Positions 16,357 through 24,894 of a stretch of 26,151 bases of DNA are shown here, piece by piece (position 1 is the first letter of the stretch; every line of letters begins with the position of its first letter). Position numbers and translations under genes: made by a program. The DNA lies in the IMG/VR virus record IMGVR_UViG_3300020205_001580, positions 1-26,151 of that record, one strand, 5' to 3'. Source of the stretch: a virus. The notes under the pieces were generated by a model. It worked only from the letters and a program-made list of their open reading frames with translations, was not told where the DNA came from and did not search any database.

Positions 16357-17003
16357 TGCCTACAATAAATGATGCTAATACAGCATACCTTCAAGGTAGA
16401 AAGAAGTATGGCAGACCACAAGGAATGCTTTGGTCAGAAAATGCAGGGACCCTAAAAAATGGAATCTATGTACCATATGGATTTGAAATAGGATCTGGAA
16501 CTACAGAAACAGATACAACTCTAATCAATCAGTTTATGATCCTATCTGATGATAATCGTGATGCTATCAATATACAATCATCAAGAATTGAAAAGCGTGA
16601 AAGAATGATTAATGGTCGTATGAGGTCTTATCATATTGCTGACAAACTAACTATTTCTACATCCTGGAAAAATCTACCCTCACGCTCATTTGCCCTAGCA
16701 CCAGAGTTTAATTCTTCAGGTGCCTCTGTAATAACAAGCGTGTCCCAGCAATACACTACAGATGGTGGAGCAGGTGGAGTAGACATCCTTGACTGGTATG
16801 AAAACCACAAAGGTTCTTTTTGGGTATACCTTGCCTATGATAAAAAATCTAATTTTGGAACTGATGATAATTCATACGCTCATCTTAGTCAGTATAATCA
16901 GTTAGTACAAGTATTTATATCTGACTTTAATTATTCAGTAGTAAAACGTGGATCAAACAACTATGACTTTTGGGATATTGATATCACACTGGAAGAAGTG
17001 TAA
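16356..17003 (+). CDS. Distal-tail-like minor tail protein
   Basis: This is a 215-residue protein starting in a TAATG overlap with the tape measure stop. The first gene after the tape measure gene in siphoviruses usually encodes the distal tail (Dit-like) ring linking the tube to the tip, and the length fits. The sequence is strand-rich with Trp, Tyr and Gly, contains ISTSWKNLPSRSFALAPEF and a DILDWYENHKGSFWVYLAYD segment, and ends FWDIDITLEEV, an ending I associate with actinophage minor tail proteins at this position. No enzyme motif is visible. It joins the next gene by another TAATG overlap, so the tip proteins are likely made together. The Dit assignment rests on position and general character. 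Confidence 0.6.
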   Translation: MPTINDANTAYLQGRKKYGRPQGMLWSENAGTLKNGIYVPYGFEIGSGTTETDTTLINQFMILSDDNRDAINIQSSRIEKRERMINGRMRSYHIADKLTISTSWKNLPSRSFALAPEFNSSGASVITSVSQQYTTDGGAGGVDILDWYENHKGSFWVYLAYDKKSNFGTDDNSYAHLSQYNQLVQVFISDFNYSVVKRGSNNYDFWDIDITLEEV

Positions 17004-20000
17004 TGTTTACTAATTTAGAGTTACAAAACCATTTAGAAACTTCCTCAACAATTAAAAGTCAGTCTGCAATTATTGCAGAATGGAACATGAACATACCAAC
17101 AAACATATACACAATAGGAAACTATCGCTATAGAAAAAATGATACAGGCTCAATCTATAGCGCTATCCCTAATGAATTTTTTAAAAATGATGAAGGAAAT
17201 AATTACACTAAGGCTACAGATGCAGATATTGTAATTGATGGAGGTTTTACCGATAATGATTTACCAACAACTCTAACATTAAATAAAGACAAGCTAAAAA
17301 TGCTTTACTCTTTAGAAGATTGTTTTAAACCATTCCGACCAAGATCAGGCATTAATAAGGCTGCTTATTTCCCAGGATCACATTTGCATAACGCCAATTC
17401 TGAAATGGCAAAAAGACCAAGATATTATATGCCAGATAAAAATGATACCTTTAAGTATTGGACTTCATTTAGAACAGAGGGAGAAGGCGTATACGGAATT
17501 TCTAATCAACAAGTATCTGGACAAAATGCTATAGATGATACAGCACCCTTTATTGTTTATGAAAACAATGTTCCTGCCAATAGGGTAGTGGTAAAGATGC
17601 AAACTCATGTCGGAGACATTAACTTAGGACCATTTTCAAATAAATCTGGCTCGTTTAATGATCCATATTACGGAGATGCCAACAAAGCAACTCCAATTAA
17701 TTGGAAAGTTCAAACCCTTAAGGGTGACAAATGGGTAGACATTGCGGTATTTAATCAAAACACAAAAAGAAAAGATGGAACAGATATCATTAAATCTGAT
17801 GGATACGTAGAGTTATCTTATGGATTACAAGTTCCAGATAAGTTTGCAGACAACTTTGTTTATTCAGAAACATACTCATCGGTTAACTTACTCCCAGATA
17901 AAACAATTACGGGGTACGCCTATCTAATTCAAGAAAATGAAAATGATCTTGGAGATTTTTATGTTTGGACTGGAGAGGCCTACGAGGTATTTTCTCCAGA
18001 ATATGGCTGGGCATTAGAAGAAGAGACTGTAGATAGACTAACAAACTTTGTTACAGATTTATCTGCTCCAGTCCTATACACTAATCCAGTTGACGGATCA
18101 CAAAGATACAGAGAGTTTGAATATTTAAGAGGAATTAGATTAGTTGTTGAAACAATGAATAAGCCTAATTGTACTTTTGACCTAATCGAAATCTCTCCAA
18201 GATTAACAGTAAATCTTACTGATAAGACCCTAGCCTATTCTGTTAATAAAACTGCTTCAGATTTAGGTGTAAGTGGAATGCCTGTTGGTCAACTACTTGC
18301 TTCAAATGGATCAGTTGAATTATTTGATTACGACGATGCCTTTAATGAAAACAATTCTTTAAGTATTATTAAAAACTATATTTCACGACACATACAGTTT
18401 AAATTTTATGAGATCATCTTAGACGTTGGAGGATATGATTATTATATTCCAATTAAAACAATGTATTCAGATGGTTTTCCAACAAACGATAATTCTAGCA
18501 AAACTGTAAGCATTGAGCTACGAGATATGTATTTTTATTTAGAGTCTCTGACTGCTCCACAAATTCTATTAACAAATGTTTCTGTTAGCTCTGCAGTTTC
18601 TTTATTGCTTGACTCAATTGGATTCTCTAATTATATTTTCAAAAGAGTGGCTAACGAATCTGAAGTTACTATTCCATTTTTCTTTATTAAACCAGACACA
18701 AACATTGCAGAGGTTCTACAAAGTATTGCTGTGTCAACTCAAACAGCAATGTTCTTTGATGAATATAATAATTTTATTATGATGAGTAAAGACTACATTA
18801 TGCCAACTGCTTCTCAAAGAGAAACAGACCTTACTCTTTACGGATCATCTGACATGGAAGATAGTTCTGTGTATCAAAATAAAACAACAAAAAATAAAAT
18901 TGCTAATATTTTAGAAATTTCTTCTCAGGATAATCAGGTTTATAATGATGGAGTTATTAACTATACTTCAAGATATATTCAAAAATCTGAAGCATCTGTT
19001 CAGCAAGCAATGCTTGTAGACGATTCTAAAAATTGGGTTTATAAGCCAGCACTTCTGTGGGAAGTAACTGGAACAGAAAAAACAAAATCTATTAATGATG
19101 AGTCTGGATCATCTACCTATACACTAGCAGCAATTCCACTAAACTCAAACCTAACTGATGAAGTTCCTAAAGTTGTAAATAATTTATTAGTTAACAATAT
19201 ATTAGATTTAGGCGAAGCGGTTTTTTTCCTAAGCAGAAATAATGGATATTTTTATAGCAATGGTGAAGTTATAAAATTTGATGCAGTAGAATATAACATT
19301 CCAGGAGCAGAAAAAATTGTTGTTTCTGAAGGCGAAAACGGTCAGCTTGTTTATAATACAACCACTGTTGGTCAAATAGGTAATGTTTGGATTACAAACT
19401 CTCAGGAATACGAAAGATATTTTTCACAACTTGCCTTTAACGGTAAAATTTATCCAACAGGAAAGGTTCGCATTTACTCTGAGCCAAACTATGAGGAAGT
19501 ATCTGGAGTACTTAGATTAAAAAATGGCCCAGTAGCAAAACATGGTAGAGGACAGTTTGGAACAAAGGCTGTAGAGCACTATGCTGGAATAAATCCTTAC
19601 TGGTTTAATAATGACTACATACGTGGCTGCTCTATGAAATCAGAATATTTGTTTTCAGAAAAATGGTTAGGATCTACAACCCTTGGCGATGCAGGAATTA
19701 ATAATCCTCTTGCACAAAAAACCACAAGAAATAGCATTATTAAAAACATTCTGTCTTCAACTTATATACCAGAAAATGAAACTAATACTTTACGTACTGC
19801 AAAAAGTGGATCAGTTCAAGCATCTGCTCTAGTGATGAATGGGCCTTCATTTACAACTACTGAAAAACCGAGAGATTTTATTTCCTATGTTTATAAGCCT
19901 TTGGATAATAGGTATAAACATTTTGGTACACGAATGAGAATTATTGGAAAGCTGCAGAACAATGAAAGTAACACCCAGACCGCAGTTGGAAATACAACCT

Positions 20001-21337
20001 ACTATACTGTAGATGGAACAACTCCAGATAAAACAATTAATATTTCTGGTGGCAGTGGTGGATTAGCTTTTCTGCTAAACCCATCTAATAACAATGGGTA
20101 TTACTTTGAAATAATTGGCTTAGGATCAGAAGGCTTTACTAAAACCAATTCAGTCAACGTAAACAATATTATGTTCTATAAAATTAAAAAATCGGGTAAT
20201 GATGCAATTCCAGTAAAGCTATGGGAAGGGCTAGGGGCAATTAATGTTGATCCTGGCCTATTTACTGGTCTAAACAGAATGACTGGTGATGAAACAATAA
20301 GTGTCTATGACCTTTCTGTAGAATATGTTGATAATGGATCAATTAGAACTTTCTATTTGTATATAAATAATAATCTAATTGCTACAGTTGCCGACTCAGA
20401 TCCACTCCCAACATATAATAATATGGCTATGTTTGTTAGAGGATCTTCAAAAATTATGTTTGAAAATATTTATGCTATTACAAATAATTACGCACAGAAT
20501 AGTGCTTACTCTTTAAACACTCCTGTGAATTCAATATTTAATGATGGAGAAATAAATGTAAATGAAGCATTTAGAAAATATTCTATGAGTGGAGTTGTTC
20601 AAGGAACACATCTTTCTGGAATTAGTCCAAGCGATACTCCAGCCTATAATATTTATTTTGATGAATTTGGAAGCATAATGAGAGAAGCAGCAGCTTTTAA
20701 TATTAAATATGACAAGGCTTACCCAGCCTTATTTGCTAAGATAACTCCAACCTATAACCGTGTTAAAGGCTATACAGTTTCTGGTTTTAGGGCAGGATCT
20801 TATGGAGCAGAGTTCTTAATCTTTAATGCTACAGACACAATCATAACTCTTGATCAAGCAAATGGAAACTATCTACAGATTCAAGGTATAACATTTACTC
20901 AGCAATCTTCAGATGGTTTAACTGTTGATAAGTATTTTTCTAAGAATAGTGATTTTTCAAACCCACAGTTTATAGGAAATAATTTAATATCATCCCCCTT
21001 TAAAGTTAAAAAAGATTATGAAGATATTAAGCTGAGCAGAATGACCTATGGTAAAAAAGATTTCTCATTAGATGTTGAGTATATTCAAACAGATGATGAT
21101 GCAAACAATTTGATGAAGTGGATTATTTCAAAGATAATGAAGCCAAGAAAATCTATTGGAGTTAAGGTATTCTCAATGCCAATTTTACAGCTCGGAGACA
21201 TTGTAAGTGTTGACTATAATCAAAACGGTATTGACATAGTGGGTTCCGCAGATAAAAGGTTTGTAGTGTATAATATTGAATATAGTAAATCTAAGGATGG
21301 CCCAGATATGTCTGTTTATTTAAGTGAGGTTTTATAA
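17003..21337 (+). CDS. Large minor tail protein: tail hub with lectin-like insertion
   Basis: This is a 1444-residue protein starting in a TAATG overlap. The second gene after the tape measure gene normally encodes the tail hub (Tal / gp27-like) that plugs the tail tip. Residues about 525-600 look like a hub domain: SSAVSLLLDSIGF, a TIPFFFIK strand, then a helix and MFFDEYNNFIMM. The last 110 residues resemble a closing hub beta-domain (MKPRKSIGVKVFSMPILQLG, then DIVSVDYNQNG and a final YLSEVL). Between them, residues about 973-1160 resemble a concanavalin/laminin-G-like sandwich (FGTRMRIIGKLQ, YYFEIIGLG, FYLYINNNLIATV, then MFENIYAI), a fold common in carbohydrate binding, so host-surface recognition is plausible. 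Residues 60-430 contain further beta-rich sections. No peptidoglycan hydrolase motif was found. The hub call is moderate, the lectin-like call tentative. Confidence 0.65.
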   Translation: MFTNLELQNHLETSSTIKSQSAIIAEWNMNIPTNIYTIGNYRYRKNDTGSIYSAIPNEFFKNDEGNNYTKATDADIVIDGGFTDNDLPTTLTLNKDKLKMLYSLEDCFKPFRPRSGINKAAYFPGSHLHNANSEMAKRPRYYMPDKNDTFKYWTSFRTEGEGVYGISNQQVSGQNAIDDTAPFIVYENNVPANRVVVKMQTHVGDINLGPFSNKSGSFNDPYYGDANKATPINWKVQTLKGDKWVDIAVFNQNTKRKDGTDIIKSDGYVELSYGLQVPDKFADNFVYSETYSSVNLLPDKTITGYAYLIQENENDLGDFYVWTGEAYEVFSPEYGWALEEETVDRLTNFVTDLSAPVLYTNPVDGSQRYREFEYLRGIRLVVETMNKPNCTFDLIEISPRLTVNLTDKTLAYSVNKTASDLGVSGMPVGQLLASNGSVELFDYDDAFNENNSLSIIKNYISRHIQFKFYEIILDVGGYDYYIPIKTMYSDGFPTNDNSSKTVSIELRDMYFYLESLTAPQILLTNVSVSSAVSLLLDSIGFSNYIFKRVANESEVTIPFFFIKPDTNIAEVLQSIAVSTQTAMFFDEYNNFIMMSKDYIMPTASQRETDLTLYGSSDMEDSSVYQNKTTKNKIANILEISSQDNQVYNDGVINYTSRYIQKSEASVQQAMLVDDSKNWVYKPALLWEVTGTEKTKSINDESGSSTYTLAAIPLNSNLTDEVPKVVNNLLVNNILDLGEAVFFLSRNNGYFYSNGEVIKFDAVEYNIPGAEKIVVSEGENGQLVYNTTTVGQIGNVWITNSQEYERYFSQLAFNGKIYPTGKVRIYSEPNYEEVSGVLRLKNGPVAKHGRGQFGTKAVEHYAGINPYWFNNDYIRGCSMKSEYLFSEKWLGSTTLGDAGINNPLAQKTTRNSIIKNILSSTYIPENETNTLRTAKSGSVQASALVMNGPSFTTTEKPRDFISYVYKPLDNRYKHFGTRMRIIGKLQNNESNTQTAVGNTTYYTVDGTTPDKTINISGGSGGLAFLLNPSNNNGYYFEIIGLGSEGFTKTNSVNVNNIMFYKIKKSGNDAIPVKLWEGLGAINVDPGLFTGLNRMTGDETISVYDLSVEYVDNGSIRTFYLYINNNLIATVADSDPLPTYNNMAMFVRGSSKIMFENIYAITNNYAQNSAYSLNTPVNSIFNDGEINVNEAFRKYSMSGVVQGTHLSGISPSDTPAYNIYFDEFGSIMREAAAFNIKYDKAYPALFAKITPTYNRVKGYTVSGFRAGSYGAEFLIFNATDTIITLDQANGNYLQIQGITFTQQSSDGLTVDKYFSKNSDFSNPQFIGNNLISSPFKVKKDYEDIKLSRMTYGKKDFSLDVEYIQTDDDANNLMKWIISKIMKPRKSIGVKVFSMPILQLGDIVSVDYNQNGIDIVGSADKRFVVYNIEYSKSKDGPDMSVYLSEVL

Positions 21338-21834
21338 TGGTAGACGCAGTAGCAAACTTAGCATCATCAACAAGCTCTACCTCAAAGCCTGCAATCAAGG
21401 CAGCAACTCCAGAGTTGATTAATTTTTCAGATGTTAAAATAGACGAAGCAACAGCGCAAGCAATGATAGACCTTGTTTTTGAAGACATCGGTGGGCAAGA
21501 AATGATTAGTATTGTCCGAAACGATTTAGTCAATGGTCAAAATCAAAATCGTCAAACAATAAAAAATCTATCTAGAATTAATCTAGACTATAATCCAAAC
21601 AACATTTTAAGCTTACAGGATACCTCAGCTTCATATTTTGCTAATTTTCCAATTAAGTTTGAAGAAAAAGTTCCAGACAAAGGCTTTGGTCCTAACGGTG
21701 AAATTGTTTACCTTGAGGAAAGTACAGGAAATATAATTATTAGCGTAATCAACATTAACCCAGACGAGCAAATAGAAGTTCAGATACTTAATAATGGATC
21801 AATTTTTAGTAAAACAAAATATGAGGTGGATTAA
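21337..21834 (+). CDS. Virion-associated protein of unknown function in the tail-tip operon
   Basis: This is a 165-residue protein with its ATG in a TAATG overlap with the hub gene. The N-terminus is Ser/Thr/Ala-rich (SSTSSTSK). A helix-rich section follows (DEATAQAMIDLVFEDIGG, then QEMISIVRNDLVNGQNQNRQ). The last 60 residues look like strands (EIVYLEESTGNIIISVINI, then EQIEVQILNNGSIF). A helical N-part with a beta C-part would suit a tail-tip connector or a small fibre base. I do not recognise a named family. Two bases separate it from the next gene. Its place in the tail-tip operon is the only functional clue. Confidence 0.6.
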   Translation: MVDAVANLASSTSSTSKPAIKAATPELINFSDVKIDEATAQAMIDLVFEDIGGQEMISIVRNDLVNGQNQNRQTIKNLSRINLDYNPNNILSLQDTSASYFANFPIKFEEKVPDKGFGPNGEIVYLEESTGNIIISVININPDEQIEVQILNNGSIFSKTKYEVD

Positions 21835-21836
21835 TA

Positions 21837-23078
21837 ATGATAACTAATACTGGTAAAGGTATTTTAGCAAAATATTTAGTTGGGCAAGCCCCAGCTTATG
21901 CTTCATACATTGCTCTTGGATGCGGACCAAAACCATTTCCTGAAGGATACGACTTTGCATCACCTACTAACGCATCAACCATTGCAGCCATGCAATCTAG
22001 AGATAGTCTGGAATTTGAGATGTTTCGTGTTCCTATTACTTCTAGAGGCTATGTTGTAGAAGAAGTTACTGTTGACAGTGTTGTTCAAAAAATATCTAAA
22101 ATTGTTTTAACGGCAGAACTTCCTACAGAAGAAAGATATGAAATATCAGAAGTTGGCATTTTTTCTGCGGGAGCTAATTCTGCAGCAGGAGCATATGACA
22201 GTAAGGTAGTAAGTTCATTCAACACAACAGAAAATTGGGAATATCACTCAGGCTCTGCTGCTGAAAAAATTCCTACAATTTATGCTCCGTTAGATGATAA
22301 TGATGATAATGTTATTACTGGAAATTATAAGATTAACCCTACTACTAAACAATACGATGATAGCGATACAGGTGTTGCGGTAAATACTCCAGCAATTCAA
22401 ACAAGTGCAGATAACAGAATTTTTACTTATCCTGACAGAACTTCAAGATATGAAAATTGTAGATTTTTAAACAATGTAATTATGATTAAGGGAAACACTT
22501 CTACCTTATCAACAGAATCTGTTGGTGATACAACTCGCCTAAAGGTAGAAGCAAATTCAAATCATATTCATTTAAGTGGAGTGACTTTAGATTTTAATAA
22601 TAATTCAGGAACAGATGAGTTAAGATTAGCATTTTCGGTAATAAACCGAGATGGCGCTGACGACGCAATAGTTCCAGATGAAGTTAGAATAATGGTAGAG
22701 TTTTCAAATTCAGATGCTCAAGACACTGGCGTGTGGGCTAGATTTGAAGCTATTCTAACTGCCGCTAATTATGATTTTGAAAATAACAGATACTATGTAC
22801 ACGTAAATCAATTACAGCAACTAAGAAAAAGCTCGGCTTTTAATTGGAACGAAATTGATATTATTAAAATTTTTGGATGTGTTATAAATAATGCAGTACC
22901 ATCTCCAGACTTTTATATTTGTTTAGACGCTTTACGCTTAGAGAATGTTAGTACAACAAATTCATTGTATGGTTTAAGTGGTTATTCTATTATTAAAAAT
23001 AGTGATGCAAAAACAATAACTAAATTATCAAACACAACAAACTATGTAGAATTTAGATTTACAGTGGATGTTCAATAA
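21837..23078 (+). CDS. Minor tail protein, probable tail fibre or baseplate component
   Basis: This is a 413-residue protein with GAGGTGG at 21823-21829 before ATG 21837. The start MITNTGKGILAKYLVGQAPA with ALGCGPKPF, then YEISEVGIFSAGAN, resembles the N-terminal attachment part of actinophage tail fibre-like proteins, where EVG.F is a recurring turn. Residues about 225-370 look like a beta-sandwich (TRLKVEANSNHIHLSGVTLD, then DELRLAFSVIN and DEVRIMVEFS), possibly a jelly-roll. The C-terminus has the strand YVEFRFTVDV. No glycosidase motif is visible. It overlaps the next gene as TAATG. A role in host contact is inferred from position and beta content. Confidence 0.6.
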   Translation: MITNTGKGILAKYLVGQAPAYASYIALGCGPKPFPEGYDFASPTNASTIAAMQSRDSLEFEMFRVPITSRGYVVEEVTVDSVVQKISKIVLTAELPTEERYEISEVGIFSAGANSAAGAYDSKVVSSFNTTENWEYHSGSAAEKIPTIYAPLDDNDDNVITGNYKINPTTKQYDDSDTGVAVNTPAIQTSADNRIFTYPDRTSRYENCRFLNNVIMIKGNTSTLSTESVGDTTRLKVEANSNHIHLSGVTLDFNNNSGTDELRLAFSVINRDGADDAIVPDEVRIMVEFSNSDAQDTGVWARFEAILTAANYDFENNRYYVHVNQLQQLRKSSAFNWNEIDIIKIFGCVINNAVPSPDFYICLDALRLENVSTTNSLYGLSGYSIIKNSDAKTITKLSNTTNYVEFRFTVDVQ

Positions 23079-23533
23079 TGGCAGATCCTGGAGCAAAGAA
23101 GGTAACAGTTTTAAAATCTGACATTGTGTTGATGTCTGGCGCAGATCAAAGTTATACAATAAGATATAGGATTGTTTCTGAAGATAAAAACAGAACTTCT
23201 CATTGGTCACCAAAGTACAAACTAAGTTTAACACCCCTTAATCCAATAGTAAGTCCAAGACCTCATGTAGTTACTGTTGCTAATGGCGCCATTAATTGTG
23301 TTTGGGAACAGACCCAAGGCCTAAGTGCAGAAAAGTATGACGTTTATATAAATTGGGCAACAGATCCAGCAGAGCCTGTATGGGAATATTCATCTACAGT
23401 TACGTCTCCATCATTTCAAATAATTAAAAGATCTACTGCAAGCAAGGTACAAATTGCCGTACAGGTTCCAACCTTTCCTAAAGAAAGATTTACAGGATCG
23501 ACTTTATTTGTGTCTGCTCAGTATAGCGTTTAG
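23078..23533 (+). CDS. Small minor tail protein with fibronectin-III-like fold
   Basis: This is a 151-residue protein starting in a TAATG overlap. The pattern SYTIRYRIVSEDKNRTSHWS near the N-terminus is the strand-turn typical of fibronectin type III repeats in phage tails. A second beta unit follows (INCVWEQTQGLSAEKYDVYI, then WEYSSTVTSPSFQII), again FN3-like with W in strand B. Such domains decorate tail or fibre proteins and bind cell-surface sugars weakly. The last part (VQIAVQVPT, FVSAQYSV) completes the sheet. The stop is followed within one base by a promoter, so this closes the unit begun upstream. Confidence 0.6.
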   Translation: MADPGAKKVTVLKSDIVLMSGADQSYTIRYRIVSEDKNRTSHWSPKYKLSLTPLNPIVSPRPHVVTVANGAINCVWEQTQGLSAEKYDVYINWATDPAEPVWEYSSTVTSPSFQIIKRSTASKVQIAVQVPTFPKERFTGSTLFVSAQYSV

Positions 23534-23542
23534 TGGTATAAT
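23534..23542 (+). promoter_or_regulatory. Extended -10 promoter TGGTATAAT giving a nearly leaderless transcript
   Basis: TG-G-TATAAT begins directly after the TAG stop at 23531-23533 and ends 9 bases before ATG 23552. The expected start near 23549 leaves only about 3 bases of leader, and no ribosome site is present. Identical 9-mer to the site at 5100. It would drive the next gene and those coupled to it. Confidence 0.65.
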
Positions 23543-23551
23543 AGAATAACT

Positions 23552-23995
23552 ATGGCAAAACTAAACCTACCAGACAGAGGCCAGCCTCTAGACGTAACCT
23601 ATATCTATAAAATGGCAGAAGCAATTAACGATATTGCTTTACAAGTATCACCAACAAACTCTAAATACTTAACAGTAGATGCAGGGGCCAACGGCAAACA
23701 AAATAGAAGAATTTCTGAATCAAGAATTTTAGGTGGCTATAAAGAAATCATCGGTGGCGGATCAGTTATATCTGGCCAAGAAATATCTTTCACTTATGAC
23801 TTTGGTGTTGAATTTAAATTTGCTCCAATCGTAACTGCTACAATTGTGAATGTAACAGATAGACCTGCAGGAAAAAATGTTTCAGTAATATTAAAATCTC
23901 CAAGTACTTCTAAGGTTGATGGTGTTGTAAGATTTAATACAGCGGGAGATCTTACCGTTGGAGTTAATTTAATAGTTATTGGTATTCCTAATTAA
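23552..23995 (+). CDS. Virion protein, possible tail-tip/fibre end domain
   Basis: This is a 147-residue protein with no ribosome site, probably read from a leaderless or near-leaderless mRNA. The N-terminus MAKLNLPDRGQPLDVTYIYK and a following helix (MAEAINDIALQV) form a small domain. A Gly/Ser linker (GGGSVISGQ) leads to a C-terminal beta domain of about 70 residues (FTYDFGVEFKFAPIVTATIV, then NVSVILKSPS and LTVGVNLIVIGIPN). C-terminal domains of this kind occur at the ends of tail fibre and collar proteins. Having its own promoter separates it from the tip operon, which suggests a different dose or time of expression. The virion role is inferred from context. Confidence 0.55.
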   Translation: MAKLNLPDRGQPLDVTYIYKMAEAINDIALQVSPTNSKYLTVDAGANGKQNRRISESRILGGYKEIIGGGSVISGQEISFTYDFGVEFKFAPIVTATIVNVTDRPAGKNVSVILKSPSTSKVDGVVRFNTAGDLTVGVNLIVIGIPN

Positions 23996-24186
23996 TGCTA
24001 AAATGTAAAAAATGTAAAGGCAGGATGTTAATTGATAGAATTTATAGCTCTCCAACGCACCTTGAAACCTATTGCCTTATGTGTGGCAATAGAGCTTTCT
24101 TTACTCCACCCGAAAAAACATCAGAGGGTTCATGGCTACTAAAAAAGGAACAACAGAGAGCGAAGGCTACAATCTCCTCCCTATAA
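23995..24186 (+). CDS. Small zinc-ribbon protein
   Basis: This is a 63-residue protein with its ATG in a TAATG overlap. Two CxxC pairs, C4/C7 and C27/C30, separated by 19 residues, form a classic zinc ribbon (LKCKKCKG and ETYCLMCGN). Small zinc ribbons in phages often bind nucleic acid or touch RNA polymerase. The C-terminus is basic. The last 55 bases are also the beginning of the next gene in another frame. It lies just after the virion genes, so it may be a regulator or a small processing factor. No specific family is recognised. Confidence 0.75.
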   Translation: MLKCKKCKGRMLIDRIYSSPTHLETYCLMCGNRAFFTPPEKTSEGSWLLKKEQQRAKATISSL

Positions 24187-24674
24187 TCCCTGGCAATAAA
24201 AAGGTTTGGTTTTTAAATGGGGATTTAGTAAGAGTTCATCACTTTAATAAGTCTAACGGGATTATGTCTGTTTATAATATTACAAAAGATCAGATTGAAA
24301 GTTGTTTAATTAGTGAGTTTAAAAAGAAAAGAGAAAAAGCATACACTGTTGGTGAGACTGCTGATTTAGTTAATCGTCATAAAAAATATATGCCAAGATT
24401 AATGAAGAAAGGTTTGATACCTTTTCCAACTGGTTCACAAAAAGGCGGGTCAAGAGGATGGCAAGTACGATCATATTATTCAGAATCGCAAGTAAAAGAG
24501 ATACGTGATATACTAGCAATGAACCATATTGGCAGACCAAGAAAAGACAATTTAATAACAAATGACATTACTCCCACCAAGCAAGAGTTGACAAGGCGTA
24601 TGGGAGAAGGTATACTTACATATACGAGAACTGATGATGGGAGATTTATTCCAATTTGGAATGAGTCTATTTAA
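24132..24674 (+). CDS. MerR-like helix-turn-helix DNA-binding protein
   Basis: This is a 180-residue protein. ATG 24132 lies inside the zinc-ribbon gene, with GAGGG at 24124-24128 as ribosome site, giving a 55-base overlap in a different frame. The middle resembles a winged MerR/excisionase-type helix-turn-helix: AYTVGETADLVNRHKKYMPR, then LMKKGLIPFPTG, then GWQVRSYYSESQVKEIRDIL. After it is an AT-hook-like GRPRKD. The protein is basic, as expected for DNA binding. Similar proteins sit near the boundary between structural and replication genes in actinophages as I remember, possibly controlling late or early transcription. The recognition sequence is unknown; the extended -10 sites in this window are candidates only by proximity. 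Confidence 0.65.
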   Translation: MATKKGTTESEGYNLLPIIPGNKKVWFLNGDLVRVHHFNKSNGIMSVYNITKDQIESCLISEFKKKREKAYTVGETADLVNRHKKYMPRLMKKGLIPFPTGSQKGGSRGWQVRSYYSESQVKEIRDILAMNHIGRPRKDNLITNDITPTKQELTRRMGEGILTYTRTDDGRFIPIWNESI

Positions 24675-24687
24675 CGAAGGGTATAAA

Positions 24688-24894
24688 ATGGAAAACGATT
24701 TAACTAAGGTATCTGTAACACTTGGATACACACTAAACTTGGGAAACTTTCAATCACTAAGACTTGATCTTGGCATTGTAGATTCCAAGCGTGGAGAAGA
24801 AAGTACAAACGATGCTTTTGAGCGTGTCTATAAATTTGTTGAAGACAAGCTTGCTGAAAAAATTAACGAAGCAAAAGCTGAAATTAACGAATAG
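24688..24894 (+). CDS. Small conserved-looking protein of unknown function
   Basis: I choose ATG 24688 (68 residues) because GAAGGG at 24676-24681 stands 6 bases before it and it begins 13 bases after the upstream stop. An in-frame ATG at 24634 would lie inside the previous gene. The sequence is a strand region (VSVTLGYTLNLGNFQSLRLD, then LGIVDSKRG) followed by a long charged helix (AFERVYKFVEDKLAEKINEA). I have a sense of similar short proteins before replication genes in actinophages, without known function. It ends in a TAGTG overlap with the next gene. Confidence 0.6.
   Translation: MENDLTKVSVTLGYTLNLGNFQSLRLDLGIVDSKRGEESTNDAFERVYKFVEDKLAEKINEAKAEINE

Noticed and set aside
24634-24687. 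Upstream ATG for the 68-residue protein
   Set aside because: It lies inside the MerR-like gene and has no ribosome site, whereas ATG 24688 has GAAGGG at good spacing.
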